From an uncultured Lachnospiraceae bacterium (GTDB lineage Bacteria > Bacillota > Clostridia > Lachnospirales > Lachnospiraceae), in assembly GCA_947644545.1 (NCBI GenBank), contig CANRZW010000004.1, forward strand, positions 62,001 through 126,000: 64,000 bases of DNA, in the 5' to 3' direction. Shown piece by piece: positions 1 to 9,810 of this stretch. Under the pieces are notes generated by a model. That model was given only the letters and a program-made list of their open reading frames with translations. It did no database searches and had not been told where the DNA came from. The position numbers were made by a program, and so were the translations under genes. Each line of letters begins with the position of its first letter. The stretch's first letter is position 1.

Positions 1-1
1 C

Positions 2-364
2 TGGCAGTCTACCAAGATCGGTGCGGGAAGCGTGCCGATTGAGACGGAGGATGGCTGGCTTCTGATCTACCACGGAGTGATCAATACGTGCAACGGTTTC
101 GTGTATCGGATGGGCTGTGCGCTGCTGGATTTAGAGCAGCCGTGGAAAGTAAAGAAGCGGACAAGAAATTATATCCTGGGGCCTCATGAGCTGTATGAAT
201 GTGTGGGTGACGTGCCGAACGTAGTATTCCCCTGTGCGGCGCTGAACGATGCGGCTACGGGGCGGATTGCCATCTACTACGGCTGTGCGGACACGGTAAC
301 GGGACTTGCGTTCACGACTGTGGACCGTCTGATGGAGGCGATGGAGCCGGTAGAACTATTTTGA
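2..364 (+). CDS. GH130 beta-mannoside phosphorylase, C-terminal fragment
   Basis: The frame is open from base 2, so the gene starts before the window; the GTG at 32 is internal. About 120 C-terminal residues remain. [25 protein letters not shown] and IYYGCADT are conserved stretches of the five-bladed propeller GH130 enzymes. Known members phosphorolyse beta-1,4-mannosides (Man-GlcNAc or Man-Glc) to mannose 1-phosphate plus the acceptor sugar. Next to GH38 and GH85 genes, Man-beta-1,4-GlcNAc from the N-glycan core is the likeliest substrate (inference). There is no signal peptide information because the start is missing; GH130 enzymes of this type are usually cytoplasmic. Confidence 0.85.
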   Translation, partial: WQSTKIGAGSVPIETEDGWLLIYHGVINTCNGFVYRMGCALLDLEQPWKVKKRTRNYILGPHELYECVGDVPNVVFPCAALNDAATGRIAIYYGCADTVTGLAFTTVDRLMEAMEPVELF

Positions 365-388
365 CCATTTTGACAGAAAGAGGACGAT

Positions 389-2668
389 GTGAATATGATC
401 AGCATGACAGACAACAGGCCGTATATCAATGTGATCTTCGGCAACTTCTACAGTCCGGCCTATGATGACGAGGCCTTTATCGATGAGACGATGGAGCTGA
501 TCAAAGGCCTTGGTTTCAACAGTGTGATGTTCGATACCAAAGCCTGGGAGGATTTTAAGGAGCGCTGTGAGACCGGGGCGCTCAGCCAGTATGTGAAGAT
601 GCAGGAGTATATGGGGGCATCCGCCCATGCCCATGGGCTTGCCTATAACTTTCTGCTGCTGTATATGAACGGGGATAATCTGTATCCGCATATCCGTTTC
701 AGCCCGCCGATCTTTGGAGAAGAGACGGTATATGCGGACGGCAGGCCCGGCAAGTGGTATAAATACTGGTCCGAGAAGGCGAGAAGATCCATGCAGGAAC
801 ATGTGGAGCGCATTATGGCCCGCTACGGCGACGGTTGTGAGCGTTGTCTTGTGATACGGGAGGGGAAGACACAGGAAGTCATTCCCGTGTGCAGCATGTG
901 GGATCCGATCGTGTCGGGCAGCTTCGACGAAGAGGGAATCCGCAGGTATGTCGATTTCTTGCGGGAGCTTTACGGGGGCGAGATCGGGAAGCTGAACCGG
1001 GCCTATGGGATCACGGCGGACAGCTTCGAGGAATTGCGGCCGGAAGCGTATTGGTTCTCGCTGCGGTACGGGGAAGACTGTGGGGATCCGAGTTTACGAA
1101 GCGAATCTCGACAAGTTAATTCCGAAGGAATTTACTTGAAGGAAGAGGATGTGCAGAAGAGGACGCCGCGGTTTATCGTATTCCGGGATAATGCGCTCTG
1201 GAAGGCGCGGGAGCTTACGCTTTACTTTGCCGCGATGCGCGAAGCGCTGCGGGAGAAGAATCCACAGCTGTTTCTTTGTCCGGATATGACCCAGTGGGGA
1301 TATTTCCTGAATATCTACGGACGGCAGCAGGCAGACGGGGACAACGAGTTCAGCGATCTGTGGGATACGGCTCTGCGGGGGATCGACCTGTATGCGCTGG
1401 CCCCTTATGTGGATTCCTGTCATTTTATTACGGTTCCGGTGACGCCGGACGGCTCTCCGGATGCCTATGTGGTCTCCTGTCAGCACAGCATGATGCGGGT
1501 CATGAATGAGGGCAGGCCGATGATCGGGGGGATCTACTGGGGACGGTACATTTACCAGGATATCTATGCCTTTCTGACACCGGCAGAGATAATCGGCACC
1601 ATGACGGCCTGCGGCATGGACGGTTATACCTGCTATGGCATGAACGGCTTGGATGACGGCGGCGTACTGAACAGGATGGAACCGGATTTCCTCGAATCCC
1701 TGACAGCGGGCAACCGTTGGTGCGCGGAGGTGATTCCGCAGAGAAAAGGGAGGCGCAGGAAAGAGATCGCGCTGTTGTTTCCGTCTGAGATGGCTCTTGT
1801 AGAACCCTTTGAGGTGGGAAATAACAAGATCAGGCGCCTGGATCTGCTGGGATGGTACAGACTCTGCTGTGACCTGGGATATCAGGTGGATGTGATCAGC
1901 AGCCATGAGATCGAGAAAGGGATTCTCTCTGAGTACAGGGTATTGATCGTGCCGGCCAACGACTGTTACGGCATGTTGGAGAAGAGAAAGAGTGAGGAAC
2001 GGATCACAGATTGGGTTAAAGAAGGCGGTATTCTGCTGCACGGCCCAAATGACACACTTGTCAGATTCTGTTTCGGCATTGCCGGAGAACGCTGTGAGAA
2101 AATGCCCTATCGTTATGGCAAAACGATTATCCCACAGGGGGAGAGTTTTTGTAGATATCACGATGGAATAATGATTTCGGATTACGTGGACGGGAGTTGT
2201 TGCGTGGCACAATACACGGGAGAGAAATTGACATATATGTCAGAAGGACAGTCAGAAAGCCCGGTATCGGGGCAGGCAGAGGAAAGAAGGGAGTCTTATC
2301 GGGGAGCGGTTTTCTCCTTTGGCGTGGAAATCGGGGCTTCCTATGCAGCCAAGAACATTCCTCATGTGCCTTACGAGCAGGGAAACAAGGAAATGTATCC
2401 CATCATCCAGTCGAAGACCACACTGGTGAAGGATATTCTGGAACGATATGTAACGCCTTCGGGCGGCATCCGTGAGCGGGGAATCGAGACGGGGGTGTTC
2501 GATAACGGTATGGTGATCGTCAATCACCGTTCCACTGCCTGGGTACTTCCGGAGAAATACGAGACGGAATACTATCAGATGCCCGTAGCGCGTACGGCGG
2601 ACGGCAGGGGAATCCTGCCGGGACACAGCGCGGTATGGGTCGGCAAGCAGTTCTGCAATATAGAGTAA
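389..2668 (+). CDS. GH42-like (clan GH-A type) glycoside hydrolase, family unassigned
   Basis: 759 residues, starting at GTG 389 about 6 nt after GAAAGAGG (an in-frame ATG at 395 is the alternative). There is no signal peptide. Residues 10-440 read as a TIM barrel, with FLRELYGGEIGKLNRAYG (about 190-207) matching the segment that follows the acid/base strand in GH42 enzymes. Residues 460-600 (ALLFPSEMAL, LIVPANDCYG, WVKEGGILLHG) resemble the GH42 trimerisation domain, and a short beta domain ends the protein. Asp172 lies near where GH42 has its acid/base Glu, so the catalytic pair is not certain. The GH164 beta-mannosidases share this build and would fit the locus, but I cannot assign a family. 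It lies between GH130 and GH38 in one operon. Confidence 0.6.
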   Translation: MNMISMTDNRPYINVIFGNFYSPAYDDEAFIDETMELIKGLGFNSVMFDTKAWEDFKERCETGALSQYVKMQEYMGASAHAHGLAYNFLLLYMNGDNLYPHIRFSPPIFGEETVYADGRPGKWYKYWSEKARRSMQEHVERIMARYGDGCERCLVIREGKTQEVIPVCSMWDPIVSGSFDEEGIRRYVDFLRELYGGEIGKLNRAYGITADSFEELRPEAYWFSLRYGEDCGDPSLRSESRQVNSEGIYLKEEDVQKRTPRFIVFRDNALWKARELTLYFAAMREALREKNPQLFLCPDMTQWGYFLNIYGRQQADGDNEFSDLWDTALRGIDLYALAPYVDSCHFITVPVTPDGSPDAYVVSCQHSMMRVMNEGRPMIGGIYWGRYIYQDIYAFLTPAEIIGTMTACGMDGYTCYGMNGLDDGGVLNRMEPDFLESLTAGNRWCAEVIPQRKGRRRKEIALLFPSEMALVEPFEVGNNKIRRLDLLGWYRLCCDLGYQVDVISSHEIEKGILSEYRVLIVPANDCYGMLEKRKSEERITDWVKEGGILLHGPNDTLVRFCFGIAGERCEKMPYRYGKTIIPQGESFCRYHDGIMISDYVDGSCCVAQYTGEKLTYMSEGQSESPVSGQAEERRESYRGAVFSFGVEIGASYAAKNIPHVPYEQGNKEMYPIIQSKTTLVKDILERYVTPSGGIRERGIETGVFDNGMVIVNHRSTAWVLPEKYETEYYQMPVARTADGRGILPGHSAVWVGKQFCNIE

Positions 2669-2716
2669 GCTAGATTAAGAAGAGGTTCTGCCGGAGAGGC
2701 AGACAAGGAGGCAGCT

Positions 2717-5700
2717 ATGTATTTTTTAGACAAGAGGGTCAACGTCATTTGTGAAGAGTTAAAGAAGTTAAAGGTAAAGCAGAGATTTACGATCGATGAA
2801 TGGAACTACAAGGAAGGTAATTATATACATCCGGAGGATGCGGAGAAAGACCTGACACCATGGGAGAGTTTTGACTGCCGGAATATGCACTGGTATGGCA
2901 AGGATCGTCACTACTGGTTCAAGGCTGTATACCGGGTGCCGCAGGAGCTTGACGGCAAGCGGATGTGGATGCATGTGCGTACCCAGATCGACGAGTGGGA
3001 TGACGCGAAGAACCCGCAGTTTCTGCTTTTCGTGAATGGTGAGGCAGTGCAGGGCATCGACATGAATCACCGGGATGTATTCCTGCGTCCTGAGGCGCAG
3101 GCAGGGGAAGAGCTTACGCTTGAGCTGCAGGCTTACACAGGCATCTTGCACACGGAATTTAACCTGATCGTGGAGATGCAGGAGATCGACTATGATATTG
3201 AGAAGCTGTATTACGATCTGTGGGTGCCGCTTGCCGCCTTTTCCAGAATGGAGGAGGACGATAAGAATCGAAGGGATATCGAGACGATCCTGAACGAGAC
3301 GGTGAATTTCCTGGATCTGCGCACACCCTACTCAGAGGAGTTCTACAGGACGCTGAAAGAGGCATCGGACTATATCGACCGGACCTTGTACACGGATATG
3401 GGCGGTTATAAGGATGTGATCGCCACCTGTATCGGCCACACGCACATTGACGTGGCGTGGTGGTGGACCGTGGAGCAGACGAGGGAAAAGGTGGGCCGCA
3501 GCTTTGCCACGGTGCTCAAACTGATGGAAGAGTATCCGAACTATAAGTTCATGTCCAGTCAGCCGCAGCTGTATGCCTTTCTGAAGGAGCGCTATCCGGA
3601 GCTTTATGCGAAGGCGAAGGAGCGCATCGAGGAGAAACGCTGGGAGCCGGAAGGCGGCATGTGGCTGGAAGCCGACTGTAACCTGACTTCCGGAGAATCG
3701 CTGGTAAGACAGTTTATGCACGGGAAACGGTTCTTCAAGGAAGAGTTCGGCGTGGATAACCGGATTCTGTGGCTGCCGGATGTGTTCGGGTATTCGGGGG
3801 CGCTGCCGCAGATCATGAAGAAGTGCGGTATCGATTATTTCATGACCACGAAGCTGGCCTGGAATCAGTTCAACAAGATTCCTTATGACACCATGCGCTG
3901 GCGCGGTATCGACGGTTCGGAAGTATTGACGCATCTGATCACGACCCTGGGCGTGAGCCAGCCGATCAAGGACTTCTTCACCACCTACAACGGGATGCTG
4001 CACCCGGATGCCATTATGGGCGGCTGGATGCGTTACCAGAATAAGGATATCAACAACGACATTCTCATTTCCTATGGCTATGGCGACGGCGGCGGCGGTC
4101 CCACCAGAGAGATGCTGGAGACTTCCCTGCGTATGGAAAAAGGGGTGAAGGGTATTCCCACCGTGCGGCAGGAGTTCGCACGCACTTATTTCGAGGAGCT
4201 TGAGGAACGGGTTAAGGATAACAGGCGGCTTCCGGTCTGGGAAGGAGAGTTCTACTTCGAGTACCACAGGGGCACATTGACTTCCATGGCGCGTAATAAG
4301 CGTTCCAACCGCAAATCAGAGCTGGGTCTGATGGATCTGGAACTGTTGAGCGTTCTGAGCAGGGAGAAGCAGGCATACCCGGCAGAAGAGCTGGATGCCA
4401 TGTGGAAGCTGGTGCTGTTGAATCAGTTCCATGACATTCTGCCGGGCTCTTCGATCCATGAAGTGTATGAGGTGACGAAGGAAGAGTACGGACGTCTGGC
4501 GGCGCAGCTGCAGGATATGAGCGGGCAGCGCAGACGGGTCATTGCCGGAGAAGGCGAGGCAGTCACGGTATTTAATACAACAGGCAGAGTGCGGGACGAC
4601 GTGGTATGCCTGGGCGATATCGAGGCGGAGGCGCTGACGGATGAAAGCGGCGCAGTCTATCCGGTACAGAAGACGGGGCAGGGCAGCATGGTCTATGTAA
4701 CGAATCTGCCGTCCAAGGGTTATAAGTCGTTCCGAATTGCCGGAAAGAGTGAAACGGCGGAAGAGACGGCGGCAGTCAAGCCGTTTGCGCTGCAAGGGCT
4801 GTATGAGCTGGAAACGCCTTTCTACCGGGTGAAGCTGGATGAGCAGGGTATGTTCACGAGCATTTACGACAAGGAGAACGAGCGGGAAGTGGTGCAGGAG
4901 GGACAGCGCGCCAATCTGCTGCGGATGTATGAGGATAAGCCGATCTATTTCGACAACTGGGATATCGATATTTACTATACGGAGAAGTTCTGGGATGTGG
5001 ACGGCGTAGAGAAGATGGAATGGACGGAGGTCGGACCGGTGCGTGCGGTACTGGAGATCACGAGAAAAGCGTCTAATTCCACGATCAGACAGCAGGTTAT
5101 CTTCTATGCGCTGTGCCGCAGGATCGAGTTTGTGACGAAGGTAGACTGGAAAGAACACCAGACGCTCCTTAAGGTGCATTTCCCGGTAGCGGTGCATACG
5201 GACGAGGCGACGTTCGACGTGCAGTTCGGTAACCTGACGAGAAAGACGCATCGCAATACCAGCTGGGATGTGGCGCGTTTCGAGAGCTGCGGGCAGAAGT
5301 GGATGGATCTGTCGGAAGGTCATTACGGCGTATCGCTGTTAAATGACTGCAAGTACGGACATTCCGTGCAGGATTCCAATATGGCGCTGACGCTGATCAA
5401 GTCCGGGATCGAGCCGAATCCGACGGCGGACCAGGAGGAGCATGAGTTCACCTATGCGATCTATCCTCATGCGGAAGGATGGCGCGCGGCCGGTACGGTG
5501 GATGAAGCCTATAAGCTGAATCAGCCGCTCTCCGCACTGGCTGGCACGGCGGAAGAGGAAGCGTATTCGTTTGCCTTTGTGGATCAGGGCAATGTGGTGT
5601 TGGAGACGGTGAAGATGGCAGAGAACGGCGACGGCATCGTGCTGCGTATGTATGAGTCGGAGAATGCGCTGACGAAGGTGAAATTGACGGTGAATACGGC

Positions 5701-5821
5701 GTTTGAGAAGGCTTATGTCTGCAACCTGCTGGAGGAGATCGAGTCGGAAGCAGCGGTGTGCGGCAATGTGGTTGAGGTCGTGGTGAAGCCCTATGAGGTT
5801 GTGACGGTACTGGTGAAATAA
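2717..5821 (+). CDS. GH38 alpha-mannosidase
   Basis: 1034 residues, start after AGGAGGCAGCT. An N-terminal beta-sandwich (about 50-155) precedes the catalytic domain. HTHIDVAWWW at 241-250 holds metal ligands His243 and Asp245; WLPDVFGYSG at 352-361 carries the nucleophile Asp355; FHDILPGSS near 571-579 supplies the second metal His (572). The C-terminal half is the long beta-rich region usual in bacterial GH38 enzymes of this length. There is no signal peptide, so it probably removes alpha-linked mannose from imported glycans in the cytoplasm. It lies 48 bp after the GH42-like gene and 18 bp before the GH85 gene, clearly the same operon. Linkage specificity cannot be read from sequence. Confidence 0.93.
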   Translation: MYFLDKRVNVICEELKKLKVKQRFTIDEWNYKEGNYIHPEDAEKDLTPWESFDCRNMHWYGKDRHYWFKAVYRVPQELDGKRMWMHVRTQIDEWDDAKNPQFLLFVNGEAVQGIDMNHRDVFLRPEAQAGEELTLELQAYTGILHTEFNLIVEMQEIDYDIEKLYYDLWVPLAAFSRMEEDDKNRRDIETILNETVNFLDLRTPYSEEFYRTLKEASDYIDRTLYTDMGGYKDVIATCIGHTHIDVAWWWTVEQTREKVGRSFATVLKLMEEYPNYKFMSSQPQLYAFLKERYPELYAKAKERIEEKRWEPEGGMWLEADCNLTSGESLVRQFMHGKRFFKEEFGVDNRILWLPDVFGYSGALPQIMKKCGIDYFMTTKLAWNQFNKIPYDTMRWRGIDGSEVLTHLITTLGVSQPIKDFFTTYNGMLHPDAIMGGWMRYQNKDINNDILISYGYGDGGGGPTREMLETSLRMEKGVKGIPTVRQEFARTYFEELEERVKDNRRLPVWEGEFYFEYHRGTLTSMARNKRSNRKSELGLMDLELLSVLSREKQAYPAEELDAMWKLVLLNQFHDILPGSSIHEVYEVTKEEYGRLAAQLQDMSGQRRRVIAGEGEAVTVFNTTGRVRDDVVCLGDIEAEALTDESGAVYPVQKTGQGSMVYVTNLPSKGYKSFRIAGKSETAEETAAVKPFALQGLYELETPFYRVKLDEQGMFTSIYDKENEREVVQEGQRANLLRMYEDKPIYFDNWDIDIYYTEKFWDVDGVEKMEWTEVGPVRAVLEITRKASNSTIRQQVIFYALCRRIEFVTKVDWKEHQTLLKVHFPVAVHTDEATFDVQFGNLTRKTHRNTSWDVARFESCGQKWMDLSEGHYGVSLLNDCKYGHSVQDSNMALTLIKSGIEPNPTADQEEHEFTYAIYPHAEGWRAAGTVDEAYKLNQPLSALAGTAEEEAYSFAFVDQGNVVLETVKMAENGDGIVLRMYESENALTKVKLTVNTAFEKAYVCNLLEEIESEAAVCGNVVEVVVKPYEVVTVLVK

Positions 5822-5839
5822 AAAAGGGAGAAAAAGAGC

Positions 5840-8749
5840 ATGAGAAAGAAATGGTACGGAAAGAAAGTGACTGCCGTGCTGCTTGCCGGCGCGATGGCAG
5901 CCGGGCTGACAGCCTGCGGCGGGACGGAGAGCGCACAGACACCATCGGAAGAGGTGATCGTTCCGGAGACGGAAGAAGAGGCGCCGGCTGATGCGGATGA
6001 CGCGGCCGGCGAAGAGGGTACGGCAGACGGTGCACAGAGTGCGTCGCAGTACTTGGTTACGGAGGAGAACGGGAACAGGGAGCTGACCATGAACAGACAG
6101 CCGGAGTCTTCCTACTGGTTTCCGGAGCAGCTGCTTGCGTGGAATGCCGAAGAAGACGAGGACCTGCGTTTTAATGTGAGCACGGTGCCGCTGGCGAAGC
6201 GGGTGGACATTGCGGATCTTAAGCCGGTAAACGATACCCAGAATAAGGATACGCGGAGCATGGCGATATCCATTATGAACGGCAGTACCAGCGGGAATTC
6301 TCCTCACGGACTGAACAAGGCGGAGGCGAATGCCTTTTCCTACTGGCAGTATGTGGATCTGCTGGTGTACTGGGGCGGTTCTTCGGGGGAAGGACTGATC
6401 GTGGCGCCTTCCGCGGATGTGGTGGATGCGGGACATAAGAACGGTGTGCCGGTGATCGGTACGGTTTTCATGCCCCAGGCGGCCCATGGCGGTAAGATGC
6501 AGTGGTTGGAAGACCTTTTACAGAAAGAAGAGGACGGCAGCTATCCGGTAGTCGATAAGTTGATCGAGGTGGCGCATACTTACGGGTTTGACGGCTGGTT
6601 CATCAACCAGGAGACGGAAGGAACGGATGAGGAGCCTTTGACGGCGGATCATGCGGTGCGGATGCAGGAGTTCCTCGCCTATTACAAGGCACAGGCGCCG
6701 GAGCTGGAGTTGATCTATTATGATTCCATGACGGCGGAAGGAAAGATGGACTGGCAGAACGCCCTGACGGAGAAGAATACCATGTTCCTGCAGACGGAGG
6801 ACGGACAGCCGGTGGCGGACGATATGTTCCTGAACTTCTGGTGGACATCGGAGAAGCTGGCGCCGGAAGAGCTGCTGAAAGCGTCGGCCGAGCTGGCACA
6901 GGAGAAGGGGATCGATCCATACAGCCTGTATGCGGGCGTGGATCTGCAGAGTAACGGGTACAATACGCCCATTGACTGGAGCCTTTTTGAGAATCCGGCG
7001 GGCGGCACCTACACGTCCCTGGGGCTTTACTGCCCGAGCTGGGCTTATTTCTCCACGGAGATGATCCAGGACTTCTGGAAACAGGAGAATAAGCTGTGGG
7101 TGAATGCCAAGGGGGATCCGTCGGAGACGATAACGCCTGCGGATGATACGCAGTGGAGAGGCGTGTCCTCCTATGTGGTGGAGCGCACGGCCATTACGAG
7201 TCTTCCTTTTGTCACGAATTTCTCTACCGGTAACGGATACGGATTCTATAAAAACGGGGAGCTGATCAGCCAGCTGGATTGGAATAACCGGAGTATATCC
7301 GATATTCTGCCCACTTACCGTTATATCATCGAGAACGGCGAGGGCAATGAGCTGACGGCGGATCTGGATGTGGGCGATGCCTGGTACGGCGGCACCAGCC
7401 TGATCCTGCGGGGCTCCGTGAAAGCCGGCGCAGAGTCGGTGATCCGGCTGTACAGTGCGGGACTTCCTGTGACGGAGCAGATGGAGTTTACCACTACGGT
7501 CAAGGCAAGAGGCGGTGAGATCGCGGTGGATGCGGTGTTAACGACGGATGACGGCAGCGAGATAATCCTGGAAGGCGATCAGAAAGCGCAGGAAGAGTGG
7601 ACGAAGATCACGTATGATGTGTCGGCGGCGGCCGGCAAGACGATCCGGGAGATTTCCTATCGACTGCGGTCGGATGCGGATGTGAACGGATTGCAGCTTC
7701 GCTTCGGTAACATCACGATGGCGGAGGCGGCGCAGGAAGAGAGCGCATCCGTGAGCAATGTACAGGTGTTAGACAGTGAATTTGACGAGGACGGCATGTA
7801 TGCCGGCGTGCGTCTGGCATGGGATGCGGACATGGATACGGACTACTATGAGGTATACCGGATCAATCAGGATCAGACGAAATCGCTTCTCGGTGTGTCC
7901 AATACCACAAGCTTCTATGTGAATACATTACCGCGCACGGATGAGACGAATCAGTCCGTCTTTGAGGTGGTGCCGGTGAATGCGCTGCTTGCAGAAGGCG
8001 GCGGCGCGGAAGTGACAATGGAATGGCCGGATAACAGCCTGCCGAAAGCGGCTTTTGCGGCGGATGTGACCCTGGCAGCGCCAGGCGAGACGGTGACTTT
8101 CACAAGCCTTTGCTCCCAGAATACGGAAAAGGTGACCTGGACGATCACGGGATCGGATACGGAGAGCGCGGAGGGCGATCAGGTAGCCGTGACTTATTCC
8201 GCTGCGGGTGTCTATGATGTATCCATAACGGCGGAAAATGCGTCGGGAACCGCGGAGACAACACAGGAAGGTTATATCGTCGTGACAGACAAAGCGGCGG
8301 ACGGGCTTGTACTTCTTTCACAGGGAGCAGGCACGGAGGCGGACACTTATGTCAATGAGAATGAGGCGCCGGAGTTTGCCGTGGACGGTGACGTGACGAA
8401 GAAATGGTGTGCGACGGGAAGCGCGCCGCATGAGATTACGTTGGATCTGGGTTCCGTCAAGATGGTCAGCGCGGTGGATGTGTACCACGCGGAGGCCGGC
8501 GGTGAAGGCGCGGATATGAATACGAAGTCCTACGCGATCTATGTGAGTGAGGACGGTGCGGCTTTCGAGGAAGTGCGCAGCGTGACGAGGAATACGGCGG
8601 GCACGACCCATGATGCGTTTACGCCGGTGGCGGCTCGGTATGTGAAACTGGTGATCAATAAACCGACACAGGGCAGCGACAGTGCGGCGCGTATCTATGA
8701 AGTGGAAGTTTACGGTCTGGAAGAGCCGGTGCAGGAATCAGGAACTTGA
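5840..8749 (+). CDS. GH85 endo-beta-N-acetylglucosaminidase, lipoprotein with PKD-like and F5/8 C domains
   Basis: 969 residues. A lipoprotein signal (MRKKWYGKK, hydrophobic stretch, lipobox LTAC with Cys26) and an acidic linker to about residue 65 place it on the outer face of the membrane. The GH85 barrel spans about 90-640: YWQYVDLLVYWGGSSGEG and DGWFINQETEG, where Asn256 and Glu258 form the substrate-assisted Asn-x-Glu catalytic pair. A fibronectin-like stretch, a PKD-like domain (about 733-815, WTITGSDTESAEG then YDVSITAENASG) and a C-terminal F5/8 type C/CBM32-like domain (about 830-962, ending YVKLVINKPT then YEVEVYG) follow. Family role: cleaves the chitobiose core of N-glycans, leaving one GlcNAc on the protein. 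It supplies glycans to the GH38/GH130 enzymes encoded upstream. Confidence 0.92.
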   Translation: MRKKWYGKKVTAVLLAGAMAAGLTACGGTESAQTPSEEVIVPETEEEAPADADDAAGEEGTADGAQSASQYLVTEENGNRELTMNRQPESSYWFPEQLLAWNAEEDEDLRFNVSTVPLAKRVDIADLKPVNDTQNKDTRSMAISIMNGSTSGNSPHGLNKAEANAFSYWQYVDLLVYWGGSSGEGLIVAPSADVVDAGHKNGVPVIGTVFMPQAAHGGKMQWLEDLLQKEEDGSYPVVDKLIEVAHTYGFDGWFINQETEGTDEEPLTADHAVRMQEFLAYYKAQAPELELIYYDSMTAEGKMDWQNALTEKNTMFLQTEDGQPVADDMFLNFWWTSEKLAPEELLKASAELAQEKGIDPYSLYAGVDLQSNGYNTPIDWSLFENPAGGTYTSLGLYCPSWAYFSTEMIQDFWKQENKLWVNAKGDPSETITPADDTQWRGVSSYVVERTAITSLPFVTNFSTGNGYGFYKNGELISQLDWNNRSISDILPTYRYIIENGEGNELTADLDVGDAWYGGTSLILRGSVKAGAESVIRLYSAGLPVTEQMEFTTTVKARGGEIAVDAVLTTDDGSEIILEGDQKAQEEWTKITYDVSAAAGKTIREISYRLRSDADVNGLQLRFGNITMAEAAQEESASVSNVQVLDSEFDEDGMYAGVRLAWDADMDTDYYEVYRINQDQTKSLLGVSNTTSFYVNTLPRTDETNQSVFEVVPVNALLAEGGGAEVTMEWPDNSLPKAAFAADVTLAAPGETVTFTSLCSQNTEKVTWTITGSDTESAEGDQVAVTYSAAGVYDVSITAENASGTAETTQEGYIVVTDKAADGLVLLSQGAGTEADTYVNENEAPEFAVDGDVTKKWCATGSAPHEITLDLGSVKMVSAVDVYHAEAGGEGADMNTKSYAIYVSEDGAAFEEVRSVTRNTAGTTHDAFTPVAARYVKLVINKPTQGSDSAARIYEVEVYGLEEPVQESGT

Positions 8750-8785
8750 TCGGTAAAGAGGTTTTGGTAAGGAGCGGGAAACGGA

Positions 8786-9763
8786 ATGGCTGACAAAGAG
8801 AAGAAGGTTACGATAGGATTAGACCTTGGCGGCACGGCTGTCAAAATCGGGATCGTAGATGAGGCGTATGAACTGCTTGCACAGACTTCCATACCGACCG
8901 GGGCAGAAAGGCCTTATGAGCAGGTCATTGCAGACATGGGGATGGCCGCGGCGGCTCTTCTGCAGGAAAACGGCTGGCGGATGGAGGATTGCCTGGGCGT
9001 CGGAGCCGGGTGTCCGGGGACGATTGACAGTAAGAACGGGGTCGTATTGTATTCCAACAATATCCGCTGGGACAATGTCCCGGCGGCAGCCGGACTGCAG
9101 CGTTATCTTCCGGTTCCGGTCTGTCTGGACAATGACGCCAACTGTGCGGCGTTAGGAGAGGTGACGAAAGGAGCGGCCAGAGGATACCGCAATGTGGTAT
9201 TCCTGACGCTGGGCACCGGCGTGGGCGGCGGCATTGTCATAGACGGCCGGATCTTTACGGGAGGACATCCGGGCGGCGCAGAGCTGGGGCATATCAGAAA
9301 CGGCTCCGAACACAGGAGATGTACCTGCGGGCGTTATGACTGTCTGGAAACTTATGCGTCGGCTACGGCGCTGATCAGTGATACGAAGAAGCTGGCGGCA
9401 CAGTATCCGGAATCCGTGATCTGGGAGCTGTGCGGGGGCGAGGCGGAGCGGATTGATGCCAGAATGCCGTTTGATGCGGCACAGGCAGGGGATGTCTGCG
9501 GCAGGATGTTGGTGGAACGCTATATCCGGCATCTGGCGGACGGCATTACGGATCTGGCCAATATCTTCCGGCCTGACAGGATTGTCATCGGCGGTGGTGT
9601 CTGTGCGCAGGGAAGGAATCTGACGGATCCGCTGAATAAGTACTTGCAGGAGAACTGCTTCGCCGCATCCACGGCTTATGTGCCACAGGTTATTACCGCG
9701 CAGAACGGAAATTCTGCGGGGATCATCGGGGCAGCCAGTCTGGTGCGGCAGGGCATGAGATAA
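8786..9763 (+). CDS. ROK family sugar kinase
   Basis: 325 residues, start after AAGGAGCGGGAAACGGA. DLGGTAVKIG (phosphate motif), GCPGTID, LDNDANCAALGE with the catalytic Asp, LGTGVGGG and the ROK zinc motif CTCGRYDCLE are all present. ROK kinases of this size phosphorylate glucose, mannose, ManNAc or GlcNAc at O6. Lying between the endoglycosidase and mannose-6-phosphate isomerase, it is probably a mannose or GlcNAc kinase that activates monosaccharides released in the cytoplasm. The exact sugar is not deducible from sequence. It lacks the N-terminal helix-turn-helix of ROK repressors, so it is an enzyme and not a regulator. Confidence 0.88.
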   Translation: MADKEKKVTIGLDLGGTAVKIGIVDEAYELLAQTSIPTGAERPYEQVIADMGMAAAALLQENGWRMEDCLGVGAGCPGTIDSKNGVVLYSNNIRWDNVPAAAGLQRYLPVPVCLDNDANCAALGEVTKGAARGYRNVVFLTLGTGVGGGIVIDGRIFTGGHPGGAELGHIRNGSEHRRCTCGRYDCLETYASATALISDTKKLAAQYPESVIWELCGGEAERIDARMPFDAAQAGDVCGRMLVERYIRHLADGITDLANIFRPDRIVIGGGVCAQGRNLTDPLNKYLQENCFAASTAYVPQVITAQNGNSAGIIGAASLVRQGMR

Positions 9764-9810
9764 TGCGGCATGAGAGAAAGCGGCACAAATTCTGTTGAAT
9801 GGAGGAAAAA

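Noticed and set aside
1094..2212. 372-residue open frame on the - strand
   Set aside because: It lies fully inside the GH42-like gene, has no ribosome site or recognisable domain, and reads as a low-complexity shadow of a GC-rich coding strand. The same holds for 3332-4267 and 4316-5323 (-) inside the GH38 gene.
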